A stretch of 64,000 bases of DNA from Galaxea fascicularis (Eukaryota; Cnidaria; Anthozoa; Scleractinia; Euphylliidae). Within the stretch, counting starts at the first letter, position 1. Each line of letters begins with the position of its first letter. The stretch is taken from NCBI GenBank assembly GCA_948470475.1, contig OX419343.1, positions 23,591,569 through 23,655,568 on the forward strand. Reading direction: 5' to 3'. The notes under the pieces were generated by a model. The model did not search any database, had not been told where the DNA came from, and saw only the letters and a list, made by a program, of their open reading frames with translations. Of this stretch, positions 52,301-64,000 are shown piece after piece. Position numbers and translations under genes: made by a program.

Positions 52301-55300
52301 CTCAGCCGGTAGCGGTACCTCCGTGTTTGGAGCGCTGTACCCTGACGATTAACCCCGAGATTTCGGCCCGGGGATCGCTTATACCAACTGAGCCCAGCAC
52401 CCCGCACACCCGAGTGAATATTCTGTCATCCCATGACAGCCAGTGAGGGAGAGATGTGTCGGCCCCTAAACCATTCGTGACAATCCCACTCCAAACGCGC
52501 AGCAAAGTACCGGTCCTACCTATCAAACTATGGATGAAAAATTTCTATTTAAACCTTATGTGATTTTTAGTCATTTTGTCATCCATGTGGTGTGCATTGA
52601 CTACGTGCGCATGCGTATTGCCATTTTAACTATTCTAAACGGAATAGGGAAGCTGATGCATGCTCATGCATGCTTAATAGGCAATTTTGGCGTGTTCTGC
52701 TTCGTAAGTAATGGGGTGGCTACAATATTTTGCCAGTAAAACTGGATGACTCGACGCTTATGCAAAACATAGATGAAACAAGACAGTTGGCGGACTTGTT
52801 GCATGGCGACTTTACCAAGGAGTTACGTACCCAGAAATCATCTCGTGCGTCAACGCGGAAATTTTGGACCAGCGGCACAAGCTGCCGTAAAATAGCTTAT
52901 GTTCGGTCTGCTGAAAGAGTAAATAGGTACTGAAATGGGGAAGAGAACTGAAAGACCTTGAACCGAGCTTTGCTGGAAATACAGACCACGGACTCTAGGA
53001 GACTATTGTGCATTGGAAACGCCAAGACAAAACTGGGTCTTTGTGGTGTTGTCCGAGGGCGCGCGTTCAAAGCAAAGACTTTTAGTTTGGTAGCGGAAAA
53101 AACGGTCATTTTCAGTGCTGAAAATCGAGAGCTCTGCTGAATTGATTGGATGCTAAAGTTAACTTCGAACAACACGCTAAGCATTTGACAGTAACAGCGC
53201 GGTGCATTTCAACTTTTACTACAATTCTTCAAGCAGTAACGGTGCCGCATCATTACAGTATATGGGTCCCTGGCGACCCGGCAGCCATTGCAGTGGAGTC
53301 TCATTTAGGCGAGGGTTCAAATAAACTGCTGATGTATATGTGGTGTATTAACCCTTTAAATTGCTACATCAAAATTTAAATTGTTATTTGACTGTGGTCC
53401 CCTAAATAATTGCGATAGGACGATCCTGTGTTTAATTCTCGCGCGGGTTCTATGAGAAAACAAAAACAAGCTTTGAAAAAAAAAAAAAAAAAAAAAAAAA
53501 ACTCAGCCGGTAGCGGTACCTCCGTGTTTGGAGCGCTGTACCCTGACGATTAACCCCGAGATTTCGGCCCGGGGATCGCTTATACCAACTGAGCCCAGCA
53601 CCCCGCACACCCGAGTGAATATTCTGTCATCCCATGACAGCCAGTGAGGGAGAGATGTGTCGGCCCCTAAACCATTCGTGACAATCCCACTCCAAACGCG
53701 CAGCAAAGTACCGGTCCTACCTATCAAACTATGGATGAAAAATTTCTATTTAAACCTTATGTGATTTTTAGTCATTTTGTCATCCATGTGGTGTGCATTG
53801 ACTACGTGCGCATGCGTATTGCCATTTTAACTATTCTAAACGGAATAGGGAAGCTGATGCATGCTCATGCATGCTTAATAGGCAATTTTGGCGTGTTCTG
53901 CTTCGTAAGTAATGGGGTGGCTACAATATTTTGCCAGTAAAACTGGATGACTCGACGCTTATGCAAAACATAGATGAAACAAGACAGTTGGCGGACTTGT
54001 TGCATGGCGACTTTACCAAGGAGTTACGTACCCAGAAATCATCTCGTGCGTCAACGCGGAAATTTTGGACCAGCGGCACAAGCTGCCGTAAAATAGCTTA
54101 TGTTCGGTCTGCTGAAAGAGTAAATAGGTACTGAAATGGGGAAGAGAACTGAAAGACCTTGAACCGAGCTTTGCTGGAAATACAGACCACGGACTCTAGG
54201 AGACTATTGTGCATTGGAAACGCCAAGACAAAACTGGGTCTTTGTGGTGTTGTCCGAGGGCGCGCGTTCAAAGCAAAGACTTTTAGTTTGGTAGCGGAAA
54301 AAACGGTCATTTTCAGTGCTGAAAATCGAGAGCTCTGCTGAATTGATTGGATGCTAAAGTTAACTTCGAACAACACGCTAAGCATTTGACAGTAACAGCG
54401 CGGTGCATTTCAACTTTTACTACAATTCTTCAAGCAGTAACGGTGCCGCATCATTACAGTATATGGGTCCCTGGCGACCCGGCAGCCATTGCAGTGGAGT
54501 CTCATTTAGGCGAGGGTTCAAATAAACTGCTGATGTATATGTGGTGTATTAACCCTTTAAATTGCTACATCAAAATTTAAATTGTTATTTGACTGTGGTC
54601 CCCTAAATAATTGCGATAGGACGATCCTGTGTTTAATTCTCGCGCGGGTTCTATGAGAAAACAAAAACAAGCTTTGAAAAAAAAAAAAAAAAAAAAAAAA
54701 AACTCAGCCGGTAGCGGTACCTCCGTGTTTGGAGCGCTGTACCCTGACGATTAACCCCGAGATTTCGGCCCGGGGATCGCTTATACCAACTGAGCCCAGC
54801 ACCCCGCACACCCGAGTGAATATTCTGTCATCCCATGACAGCCAGTGAGGGAGAGATGTGTCGGCCCCTAAACCATTCGTGACAATCCCACTCCAAACGC
54901 GCAGCAAAGTACCGGTCCTACCTATCAAACTATGGATGAAAAATTTCTATTTAAACCTTATGTGATTTTTAGTCATTTTGTCATCCATGTGGTGTGCATT
55001 GACTACGTGCGCATGCGTATTGCCATTTTAACTATTCTAAACGGAATAGGGAAGCTGATGCATGCTCATGCATGCTTAATAGGCAATTTTGGCGTGTTCT
55101 GCTTCGTAAGTAATGGGGTGGCTACAATATTTTGCCAGTAAAACTGGATGACTCGACGCTTATGCAAAACATAGATGAAACAAGACAGTTGGCGGACTTG
55201 TTGCATGGCGACTTTACCAAGGAGTTACGTACCCAGAAATCATCTCGTGCGTCAACGCGGAAATTTTGGACCAGCGGCACAAGCTGCCGTAAAATAGCTT

Positions 55301-58300
55301 ATGTTCGGTCTGCTGAAAGAGTAAATAGGTACTGAAATGGGGAAGAGAACTGAAAGACCTTGAACCGAGCTTTGCTGGAAATACAGACCACGGACTCTAG
55401 GAGACTATTGTGCATTGGAAACGCCAAGACAAAACTGGGTCTTTGTGGTGTTGTCCGAGGGCGCGCGTTCAAAGCAAAGACTTTTAGTTTGGTAGCGGAA
55501 AAAACGGTCATTTTCAGTGCTGAAAATCGAGAGCTCTGCTGAATTGATTGGATGCTAAAGTTAACTTCGAACAACACGCTAAGCATTTGACAGTAACAGC
55601 GCGGTGCATTTCAACTTTTACTACAATTCTTCAAGCAGTAACGGTGCCGCATCATTACAGTATATGGGTCCCTGGCGACCCGGCAGCCATTGCAGTGGAG
55701 TCTCATTTAGGCGAGGGTTCAAATAAACTGCTGATGTATATGTGGTGTATTAACCCTTTAAATTGCTACATCAAAATTTAAATTGTTATTTGACTGTGGT
55801 CCCCTAAATAATTGCGATAGGACGATCCTGTGTTTAATTCTCGCGCGGGTTCTATGAGAAAACAAAAACAAGCTTTGAAAAAAAAAAAAAAAAAAAAAAA
55901 AAACTCAGCCGGTAGCGGTACCTCCGTGTTTGGAGCGCTGTACCCTGACGATTAACCCCGAGATTTCGGCCCGGGGATCGCTTATACCAACTGAGCCCAG
56001 CACCCCGCACACCCGAGTGAATATTCTGTCATCCCATGACAGCCAGTGAGGGAGAGATGTGTCGGCCCCTAAACCATTCGTGACAATCCCACTCCAAACG
56101 CGCAGCAAAGTACCGGTCCTACCTATCAAACTATGGATGAAAAATTTCTATTTAAACCTTATGTGATTTTTAGTCATTTTGTCATCCATGTGGTGTGCAT
56201 TGACTACGTGCGCATGCGTATTGCCATTTTAACTATTCTAAACGGAATAGGGAAGCTGATGCATGCTCATGCATGCTTAATAGGCAATTTTGGCGTGTTC
56301 TGCTTCGTAAGTAATGGGGTGGCTACAATATTTTGCCAGTAAAACTGGATGACTCGACGCTTATGCAAAACATAGATGAAACAAGACAGTTGGCGGACTT
56401 GTTGCATGGCGACTTTACCAAGGAGTTACGTACCCAGAAATCATCTCGTGCGTCAACGCGGAAATTTTGGACCAGCGGCACAAGCTGCCGTAAAATAGCT
56501 TATGTTCGGTCTGCTGAAAGAGTAAATAGGTACTGAAATGGGGAAGAGAACTGAAAGACCTTGAACCGAGCTTTGCTGGAAATACAGACCACGGACTCTA
56601 GGAGACTATTGTGCATTGGAAACGCCAAGACAAAACTGGGTCTTTGTGGTGTTGTCCGAGGGCGCGCGTTCAAAGCAAAGACTTTTAGTTTGGTAGCGGA
56701 AAAAACGGTCATTTTCAGTGCTGAAAATCGAGAGCTCTGCTGAATTGATTGGATGCTAAAGTTAACTTCGAACAACACGCTAAGCATTTGACAGTAACAG
56801 CGCGGTGCATTTCAACTTTTACTACAATTCTTCAAGCAGTAACGGTGCCGCATCATTACAGTATATGGGTCCCTGGCGACCCGGCAGCCATTGCAGTGGA
56901 GTCTCATTTAGGCGAGGGTTCAAATAAACTGCTGATGTATATGTGGTGTATTAACCCTTTAAATTGCTACATCAAAATTTAAATTGTTATTTGACTGTGG
57001 TCCCCTAAATAATTGCGATAGGACGATCCTGTGTTTAATTCTCGCGCGGGTTCTATGAGAAAACAAAAACAAGCTTTGAAAAAAAAAAAAAAAAAAAAAA
57101 AAAACTCAGCCGGTAGCGGTACCTCCGTGTTTGGAGCGCTGTACCCTGACGATTAACCCCGAGATTTCGGCCCGGGGATCGCTTATACCAACTGAGCCCA
57201 GCACCCCGCACACCCGAGTGAATATTCTGTCATCCCATGACAGCCAGTGAGGGAGAGATGTGTCGGCCCCTAAACCATTCGTGACAATCCCACTCCAAAC
57301 GCGCAGCAAAGTACCGGTCCTACCTATCAAACTATGGATGAAAAATTTCTATTTAAACCTTATGTGATTTTTAGTCATTTTGTCATCCATGTGGTGTGCA
57401 TTGACTACGTGCGCATGCGTATTGCCATTTTAACTATTCTAAACGGAATAGGGAAGCTGATGCATGCTCATGCATGCTTAATAGGCAATTTTGGCGTGTT
57501 CTGCTTCGTAAGTAATGGGGTGGCTACAATATTTTGCCAGTAAAACTGGATGACTCGACGCTTATGCAAAACATAGATGAAACAAGACAGTTGGCGGACT
57601 TGTTGCATGGCGACTTTACCAAGGAGTTACGTACCCAGAAATCATCTCGTGCGTCAACGCGGAAATTTTGGACCAGCGGCACAAGCTGCCGTAAAATAGC
57701 TTATGTTCGGTCTGCTGAAAGAGTAAATAGGTACTGAAATGGGGAAGAGAACTGAAAGACCTTGAACCGAGCTTTGCTGGAAATACAGACCACGGACTCT
57801 AGGAGACTATTGTGCATTGGAAACGCCAAGACAAAACTGGGTCTTTGTGGTGTTGTCCGAGGGCGCGCGTTCAAAGCAAAGACTTTTAGTTTGGTAGCGG
57901 AAAAAACGGTCATTTTCAGTGCTGAAAATCGAGAGCTCTGCTGAATTGATTGGATGCTAAAGTTAACTTCGAACAACACGCTAAGCATTTGACAGTAACA
58001 GCGCGGTGCATTTCAACTTTTACTACAATTCTTCAAGCAGTAACGGTGCCGCATCATTACAGTATATGGGTCCCTGGCGACCCGGCAGCCATTGCAGTGG
58101 AGTCTCATTTAGGCGAGGGTTCAAATAAACTGCTGATGTATATGTGGTGTATTAACCCTTTAAATTGCTACATCAAAATTTAAATTGTTATTTGACTGTG
58201 GTCCCCTAAATAATTGCGATAGGACGATCCTGTGTTTAATTCTCGCGCGGGTTCTATGAGAAAACAAAAACAAGCTTTGAAAAAAAAAAAAAAAAAAAAA

Positions 58301-61300
58301 AAAAACTCAGCCGGTAGCGGTACCTCCGTGTTTGGAGCGCTGTACCCTGACGATTAACCCCGAGATTTCGGCCCGGGGATCGCTTATACCAACTGAGCCC
58401 AGCACCCCGCACACCCGAGTGAATATTCTGTCATCCCATGACAGCCAGTGAGGGAGAGATGTGTCGGCCCCTAAACCATTCGTGACAATCCCACTCCAAA
58501 CGCGCAGCAAAGTACCGGTCCTACCTATCAAACTATGGATGAAAAATTTCTATTTAAACCTTATGTGATTTTTAGTCATTTTGTCATCCATGTGGTGTGC
58601 ATTGACTACGTGCGCATGCGTATTGCCATTTTAACTATTCTAAACGGAATAGGGAAGCTGATGCATGCTCATGCATGCTTAATAGGCAATTTTGGCGTGT
58701 TCTGCTTCGTAAGTAATGGGGTGGCTACAATATTTTGCCAGTAAAACTGGATGACTCGACGCTTATGCAAAACATAGATGAAACAAGACAGTTGGCGGAC
58801 TTGTTGCATGGCGACTTTACCAAGGAGTTACGTACCCAGAAATCATCTCGTGCGTCAACGCGGAAATTTTGGACCAGCGGCACAAGCTGCCGTAAAATAG
58901 CTTATGTTCGGTCTGCTGAAAGAGTAAATAGGTACTGAAATGGGGAAGAGAACTGAAAGACCTTGAACCGAGCTTTGCTGGAAATACAGACCACGGACTC
59001 TAGGAGACTATTGTGCATTGGAAACGCCAAGACAAAACTGGGTCTTTGTGGTGTTGTCCGAGGGCGCGCGTTCAAAGCAAAGACTTTTAGTTTGGTAGCG
59101 GAAAAAACGGTCATTTTCAGTGCTGAAAATCGAGAGCTCTGCTGAATTGATTGGATGCTAAAGTTAACTTCGAACAACACGCTAAGCATTTGACAGTAAC
59201 AGCGCGGTGCATTTCAACTTTTACTACAATTCTTCAAGCAGTAACGGTGCCGCATCATTACAGTATATGGGTCCCTGGCGACCCGGCAGCCATTGCAGTG
59301 GAGTCTCATTTAGGCGAGGGTTCAAATAAACTGCTGATGTATATGTGGTGTATTAACCCTTTAAATTGCTACATCAAAATTTAAATTGTTATTTGACTGT
59401 GGTCCCCTAAATAATTGCGATAGGACGATCCTGTGTTTAATTCTCGCGCGGGTTCTATGAGAAAACAAAAACAAGCTTTGAAAAAAAAAAAAAAAAAAAA
59501 AAAAAACTCAGCCGGTAGCGGTACCTCCGTGTTTGGAGCGCTGTACCCTGACGATTAACCCCGAGATTTCGGCCCGGGGATCGCTTATACCAACTGAGCC
59601 CAGCACCCCGCACACCCGAGTGAATATTCTGTCATCCCATGACAGCCAGTGAGGGAGAGATGTGTCGGCCCCTAAACCATTCGTGACAATCCCACTCCAA
59701 ACGCGCAGCAAAGTACCGGTCCTACCTATCAAACTATGGATGAAAAATTTCTATTTAAACCTTATGTGATTTTTAGTCATTTTGTCATCCATGTGGTGTG
59801 CATTGACTACGTGCGCATGCGTATTGCCATTTTAACTATTCTAAACGGAATAGGGAAGCTGATGCATGCTCATGCATGCTTAATAGGCAATTTTGGCGTG
59901 TTCTGCTTCGTAAGTAATGGGGTGGCTACAATATTTTGCCAGTAAAACTGGATGACTCGACGCTTATGCAAAACATAGATGAAACAAGACAGTTGGCGGA
60001 CTTGTTGCATGGCGACTTTACCAAGGAGTTACGTACCCAGAAATCATCTCGTGCGTCAACGCGGAAATTTTGGACCAGCGGCACAAGCTGCCGTAAAATA
60101 GCTTATGTTCGGTCTGCTGAAAGAGTAAATAGGTACTGAAATGGGGAAGAGAACTGAAAGACCTTGAACCGAGCTTTGCTGGAAATACAGACCACGGACT
60201 CTAGGAGACTATTGTGCATTGGAAACGCCAAGACAAAACTGGGTCTTTGTGGTGTTGTCCGAGGGCGCGCGTTCAAAGCAAAGACTTTTAGTTTGGTAGC
60301 GGAAAAAACGGTCATTTTCAGTGCTGAAAATCGAGAGCTCTGCTGAATTGATTGGATGCTAAAGTTAACTTCGAACAACACGCTAAGCATTTGACAGTAA
60401 CAGCGCGGTGCATTTCAACTTTTACTACAATTCTTCAAGCAGTAACGGTGCCGCATCATTACAGTATATGGGTCCCTGGCGACCCGGCAGCCATTGCAGT
60501 GGAGTCTCATTTAGGCGAGGGTTCAAATAAACTGCTGATGTATATGTGGTGTATTAACCCTTTAAATTGCTACATCAAAATTTAAATTGTTATTTGACTG
60601 TGGTCCCCTAAATAATTGCGATAGGACGATCCTGTGTTTAATTCTCGCGCGGGTTCTATGAGAAAACAAAAACAAGCTTTGAAAAAAAAAAAAAAAAAAA
60701 AAAAAAACTCAGCCGGTAGCGGTACCTCCGTGTTTGGAGCGCTGTACCCTGACGATTAACCCCGAGATTTCGGCCCGGGGATCGCTTATACCAACTGAGC
60801 CCAGCACCCCGCACACCCGAGTGAATATTCTGTCATCCCATGACAGCCAGTGAGGGAGAGATGTGTCGGCCCCTAAACCATTCGTGACAATCCCACTCCA
60901 AACGCGCAGCAAAGTACCGGTCCTACCTATCAAACTATGGATGAAAAATTTCTATTTAAACCTTATGTGATTTTTAGTCATTTTGTCATCCATGTGGTGT
61001 GCATTGACTACGTGCGCATGCGTATTGCCATTTTAACTATTCTAAACGGAATAGGGAAGCTGATGCATGCTCATGCATGCTTAATAGGCAATTTTGGCGT
61101 GTTCTGCTTCGTAAGTAATGGGGTGGCTACAATATTTTGCCAGTAAAACTGGATGACTCGACGCTTATGCAAAACATAGATGAAACAAGACAGTTGGCGG
61201 ACTTGTTGCATGGCGACTTTACCAAGGAGTTACGTACCCAGAAATCATCTCGTGCGTCAACGCGGAAATTTTGGACCAGCGGCACAAGCTGCCGTAAAAT

Positions 61301-64000
61301 AGCTTATGTTCGGTCTGCTGAAAGAGTAAATAGGTACTGAAATGGGGAAGAGAACTGAAAGACCTTGAACCGAGCTTTGCTGGAAATACAGACCACGGAC
61401 TCTAGGAGACTATTGTGCATTGGAAACGCCAAGACAAAACTGGGTCTTTGTGGTGTTGTCCGAGGGCGCGCGTTCAAAGCAAAGACTTTTAGTTTGGTAG
61501 CGGAAAAAACGGTCATTTTCAGTGCTGAAAATCGAGAGCTCTGCTGAATTGATTGGATGCTAAAGTTAACTTCGAACAACACGCTAAGCATTTGACAGTA
61601 ACAGCGCGGTGCATTTCAACTTTTACTACAATTCTTCAAGCAGTAACGGTGCCGCATCATTACAGTATATGGGTCCCTGGCGACCCGGCAGCCATTGCAG
61701 TGGAGTCTCATTTAGGCGAGGGTTCAAATAAACTGCTGATGTATATGTGGTGTATTAACCCTTTAAATTGCTACATCAAAATTTAAATTGTTATTTGACT
61801 GTGGTCCCCTAAATAATTGCGATAGGACGATCCTGTGTTTAATTCTCGCGCGGGTTCTATGAGAAAACAAAAACAAGCTTTGAAAAAAAAAAAAAAAAAA
61901 AAAAAAAACTCAGCCGGTAGCGGTACCTCCGTGTTTGGAGCGCTGTACCCTGACGATTAACCCCGAGATTTCGGCCCGGGGATCGCTTATACCAACTGAG
62001 CCCAGCACCCCGCACACCCGAGTGAATATTCTGTCATCCCATGACAGCCAGTGAGGGAGAGATGTGTCGGCCCCTAAACCATTCGTGACAATCCCACTCC
62101 AAACGCGCAGCAAAGTACCGGTCCTACCTATCAAACTATGGATGAAAAATTTCTATTTAAACCTTATGTGATTTTTAGTCATTTTGTCATCCATGTGGTG
62201 TGCATTGACTACGTGCGCATGCGTATTGCCATTTTAACTATTCTAAACGGAATAGGGAAGCTGATGCATGCTCATGCATGCTTAATAGGCAATTTTGGCG
62301 TGTTCTGCTTCGTAAGTAATGGGGTGGCTACAATATTTTGCCAGTAAAACTGGATGACTCGACGCTTATGCAAAACATAGATGAAACAAGACAGTTGGCG
62401 GACTTGTTGCATGGCGACTTTACCAAGGAGTTACGTACCCAGAAATCATCTCGTGCGTCAACGCGGAAATTTTGGACCAGCGGCACAAGCTGCCGTAAAA
62501 TAGCTTATGTTCGGTCTGCTGAAAGAGTAAATAGGTACTGAAATGGGGAAGAGAACTGAAAGACCTTGAACCGAGCTTTGCTGGAAATACAGACCACGGA
62601 CTCTAGGAGACTATTGTGCATTGGAAACGCCAAGACAAAACTGGGTCTTTGTGGTGTTGTCCGAGGGCGCGCGTTCAAAGCAAAGACTTTTAGTTTGGTA
62701 GCGGAAAAAACGGTCATTTTCAGTGCTGAAAATCGAGAGCTCTGCTGAATTGATTGGATGCTAAAGTTAACTTCGAACAACACGCTAAGCATTTGACAGT
62801 AACAGCGCGGTGCATTTCAACTTTTACTACAATTCTTCAAGCAGTAACGGTGCCGCATCATTACAGTATATGGGTCCCTGGCGACCCGGCAGCCATTGCA
62901 GTGGAGTCTCATTTAGGCGAGGGTTCAAATAAACTGCTGATGTATATGTGGTGTATTAACCCTTTAAATTGCTACATCAAAATTTAAATTGTTATTTGAC
63001 TGTGGTCCCCTAAATAATTGCGATAGGACGATCCTGTGTTTAATTCTCGCGCGGGTTCTATGAGAAAACAAAAACAAGCTTTGAAAAAAAAAAAAAAAAA
63101 AAAAAAAAACTCAGCCGGTAGCGGTACCTCCGTGTTTGGAGCGCTGTACCCTGACGATTAACCCCGAGATTTCGGCCCGGGGATCGCTTATACCAACTGA
63201 GCCCAGCACCCCGCACACCCGAGTGAATATTCTGTCATCCCATGACAGCCAGTGAGGGAGAGATGTGTCGGCCCCTAAACCATTCGTGACAATCCCACTC
63301 CAAACGCGCAGCAAAGTACCGGTCCTACCTATCAAACTATGGATGAAAAATTTCTATTTAAACCTTATGTGATTTTTAGTCATTTTGTCATCCATGTGGT
63401 GTGCATTGACTACGTGCGCATGCGTATTGCCATTTTAACTATTCTAAACGGAATAGGGAAGCTGATGCATGCTCATGCATGCTTAATAGGCAATTTTGGC
63501 GTGTTCTGCTTCGTAAGTAATGGGGTGGCTACAATATTTTGCCAGTAAAACTGGATGACTCGACGCTTATGCAAAACATAGATGAAACAAGACAGTTGGC
63601 GGACTTGTTGCATGGCGACTTTACCAAGGAGTTACGTACCCAGAAATCATCTCGTGCGTCAACGCGGAAATTTTGGACCAGCGGCACAAGCTGCCGTAAA
63701 ATAGCTTATGTTCGGTCTGCTGAAAGAGTAAATAGGTACTGAAATGGGGAAGAGAACTGAAAGACCTTGAACCGAGCTTTGCTGGAAATACAGACCACGG
63801 ACTCTAGGAGACTATTGTGCATTGGAAACGCCAAGACAAAACTGGGTCTTTGTGGTGTTGTCCGAGGGCGCGCGTTCAAAGCAAAGACTTTTAGTTTGGT
63901 AGCGGAAAAAACGGTCATTTTCAGTGCTGAAAATCGAGAGCTCTGCTGAATTGATTGGATGCTAAAGTTAACTTCGAACAACACGCTAAGCATTTGACAG

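Larger units (their letters stand above)
29123..64000 (+). repeat. 1.2-kb macrosatellite, 29 complete units plus a partial 30th
   Basis: Head-to-tail units begin at 29123, 30318, 31518, 32719, 33921, 35123, 36324, 37526, 38728, 39929 and then every 1,201 bases, except that unit 20 (51939) is 1,200. The last start is 63948, cut by the window. Unit length equals 1,175 plus the length of a single A-run (20 in unit 1, 25 in units 2 and 20, 26 in most, 27 in units 4, 5, 7 and 8). Substitutions are almost absent after unit 1. No ORF exceeds 95 codons. The unit is not rDNA, 5S, histone or a recognised snRNA gene. The right edge lies outside the window. Confidence 0.97.

Noticed and set aside
29130..63993. 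Dozens of 60-95-codon open frames repeated in each unit as genes
   Set aside because: They overlap on both strands, have no domain, and are conserved only because the whole unit is. Some open at non-ATG codons.
29123..64000. CRISPR array or rDNA/5S/histone cluster
   Set aside because: Units are 1.2 kb without repeat-spacer alternation. I found no rRNA, 5S, histone or known snRNA sequence in the unit.

Overview
The window looks like nuclear DNA of an invertebrate animal, most likely an anthozoan cnidarian such as a stony coral. The evidence is a 22-exon mitochondrial protease gene with standard GT-AG introns, an intronless rhodopsin-class receptor, decayed non-LTR retrotransposons and a dense population of small inverted-repeat elements. 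The cnidarian assignment is inferred from the repeat vocabulary and gene style; no marker gene proves it.

Layout. 1-10.55 kb: two copies of a dispersed or segmentally duplicated block (copy 1 at 1-1014 plus 3848-3971; copy 2 at 6240-7037 plus 10219-10553) lie as direct repeats either side of a class A GPCR gene (4215-5240, minus strand). Each block copy is split by a different insertion: copy 1 by a 5'-truncated, frameshifted CR1/L2-like LINE (1015-3839, minus), copy 2 by about 3.2 kb (7038-10218) that holds a LINE 3' fragment, a foldback MITE, an 11-bp minisatellite and a SINE-like repeat. Each copy therefore shows the empty site for the insertion in the other.

10.7-28.15 kb (minus strand): a complete gene for the mitochondrial i-AAA protease YME1L1. 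It reads as 22 phase-compatible coding exons, 2,259 nt, 752 aa, with mitochondrial leader, membrane segment, AAA+ module (Walker A and B, SRH) and an M41 zinc protease domain (HEGGH). Its introns carry many MITE-like elements: piggyBac-type TTAA elements, a TA-flanked element with a tRNA-like interior, a 58-bp-arm hairpin, a 969-bp long-TIR element, and two of the three bipartite foldback elements described in the findings.

28.2-29.1 kb: the YME1L1 upstream region with four copies of a 12-bp motif, then degenerate repeats.

29.12-64.0 kb: a head-to-tail macrosatellite, 29 complete units of 1,195-1,202 bp plus the start of a 30th, running off the window. Units are almost identical. All length variation comes from one poly(A) run of 20-27 (unit length = 1175 + number of As). 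The unit has no long ORF, but it holds several hairpins, a Pol III-like A box followed by a T-run on the minus strand, and a splice-donor/Sm-like/hairpin arrangement on the plus strand. The array is the main unexplained object in the window.

The two protein genes have no evident functional link. YME1L1 is a housekeeping inner-membrane protease; the GPCR is an orphan receptor, probably for a peptide or amine.
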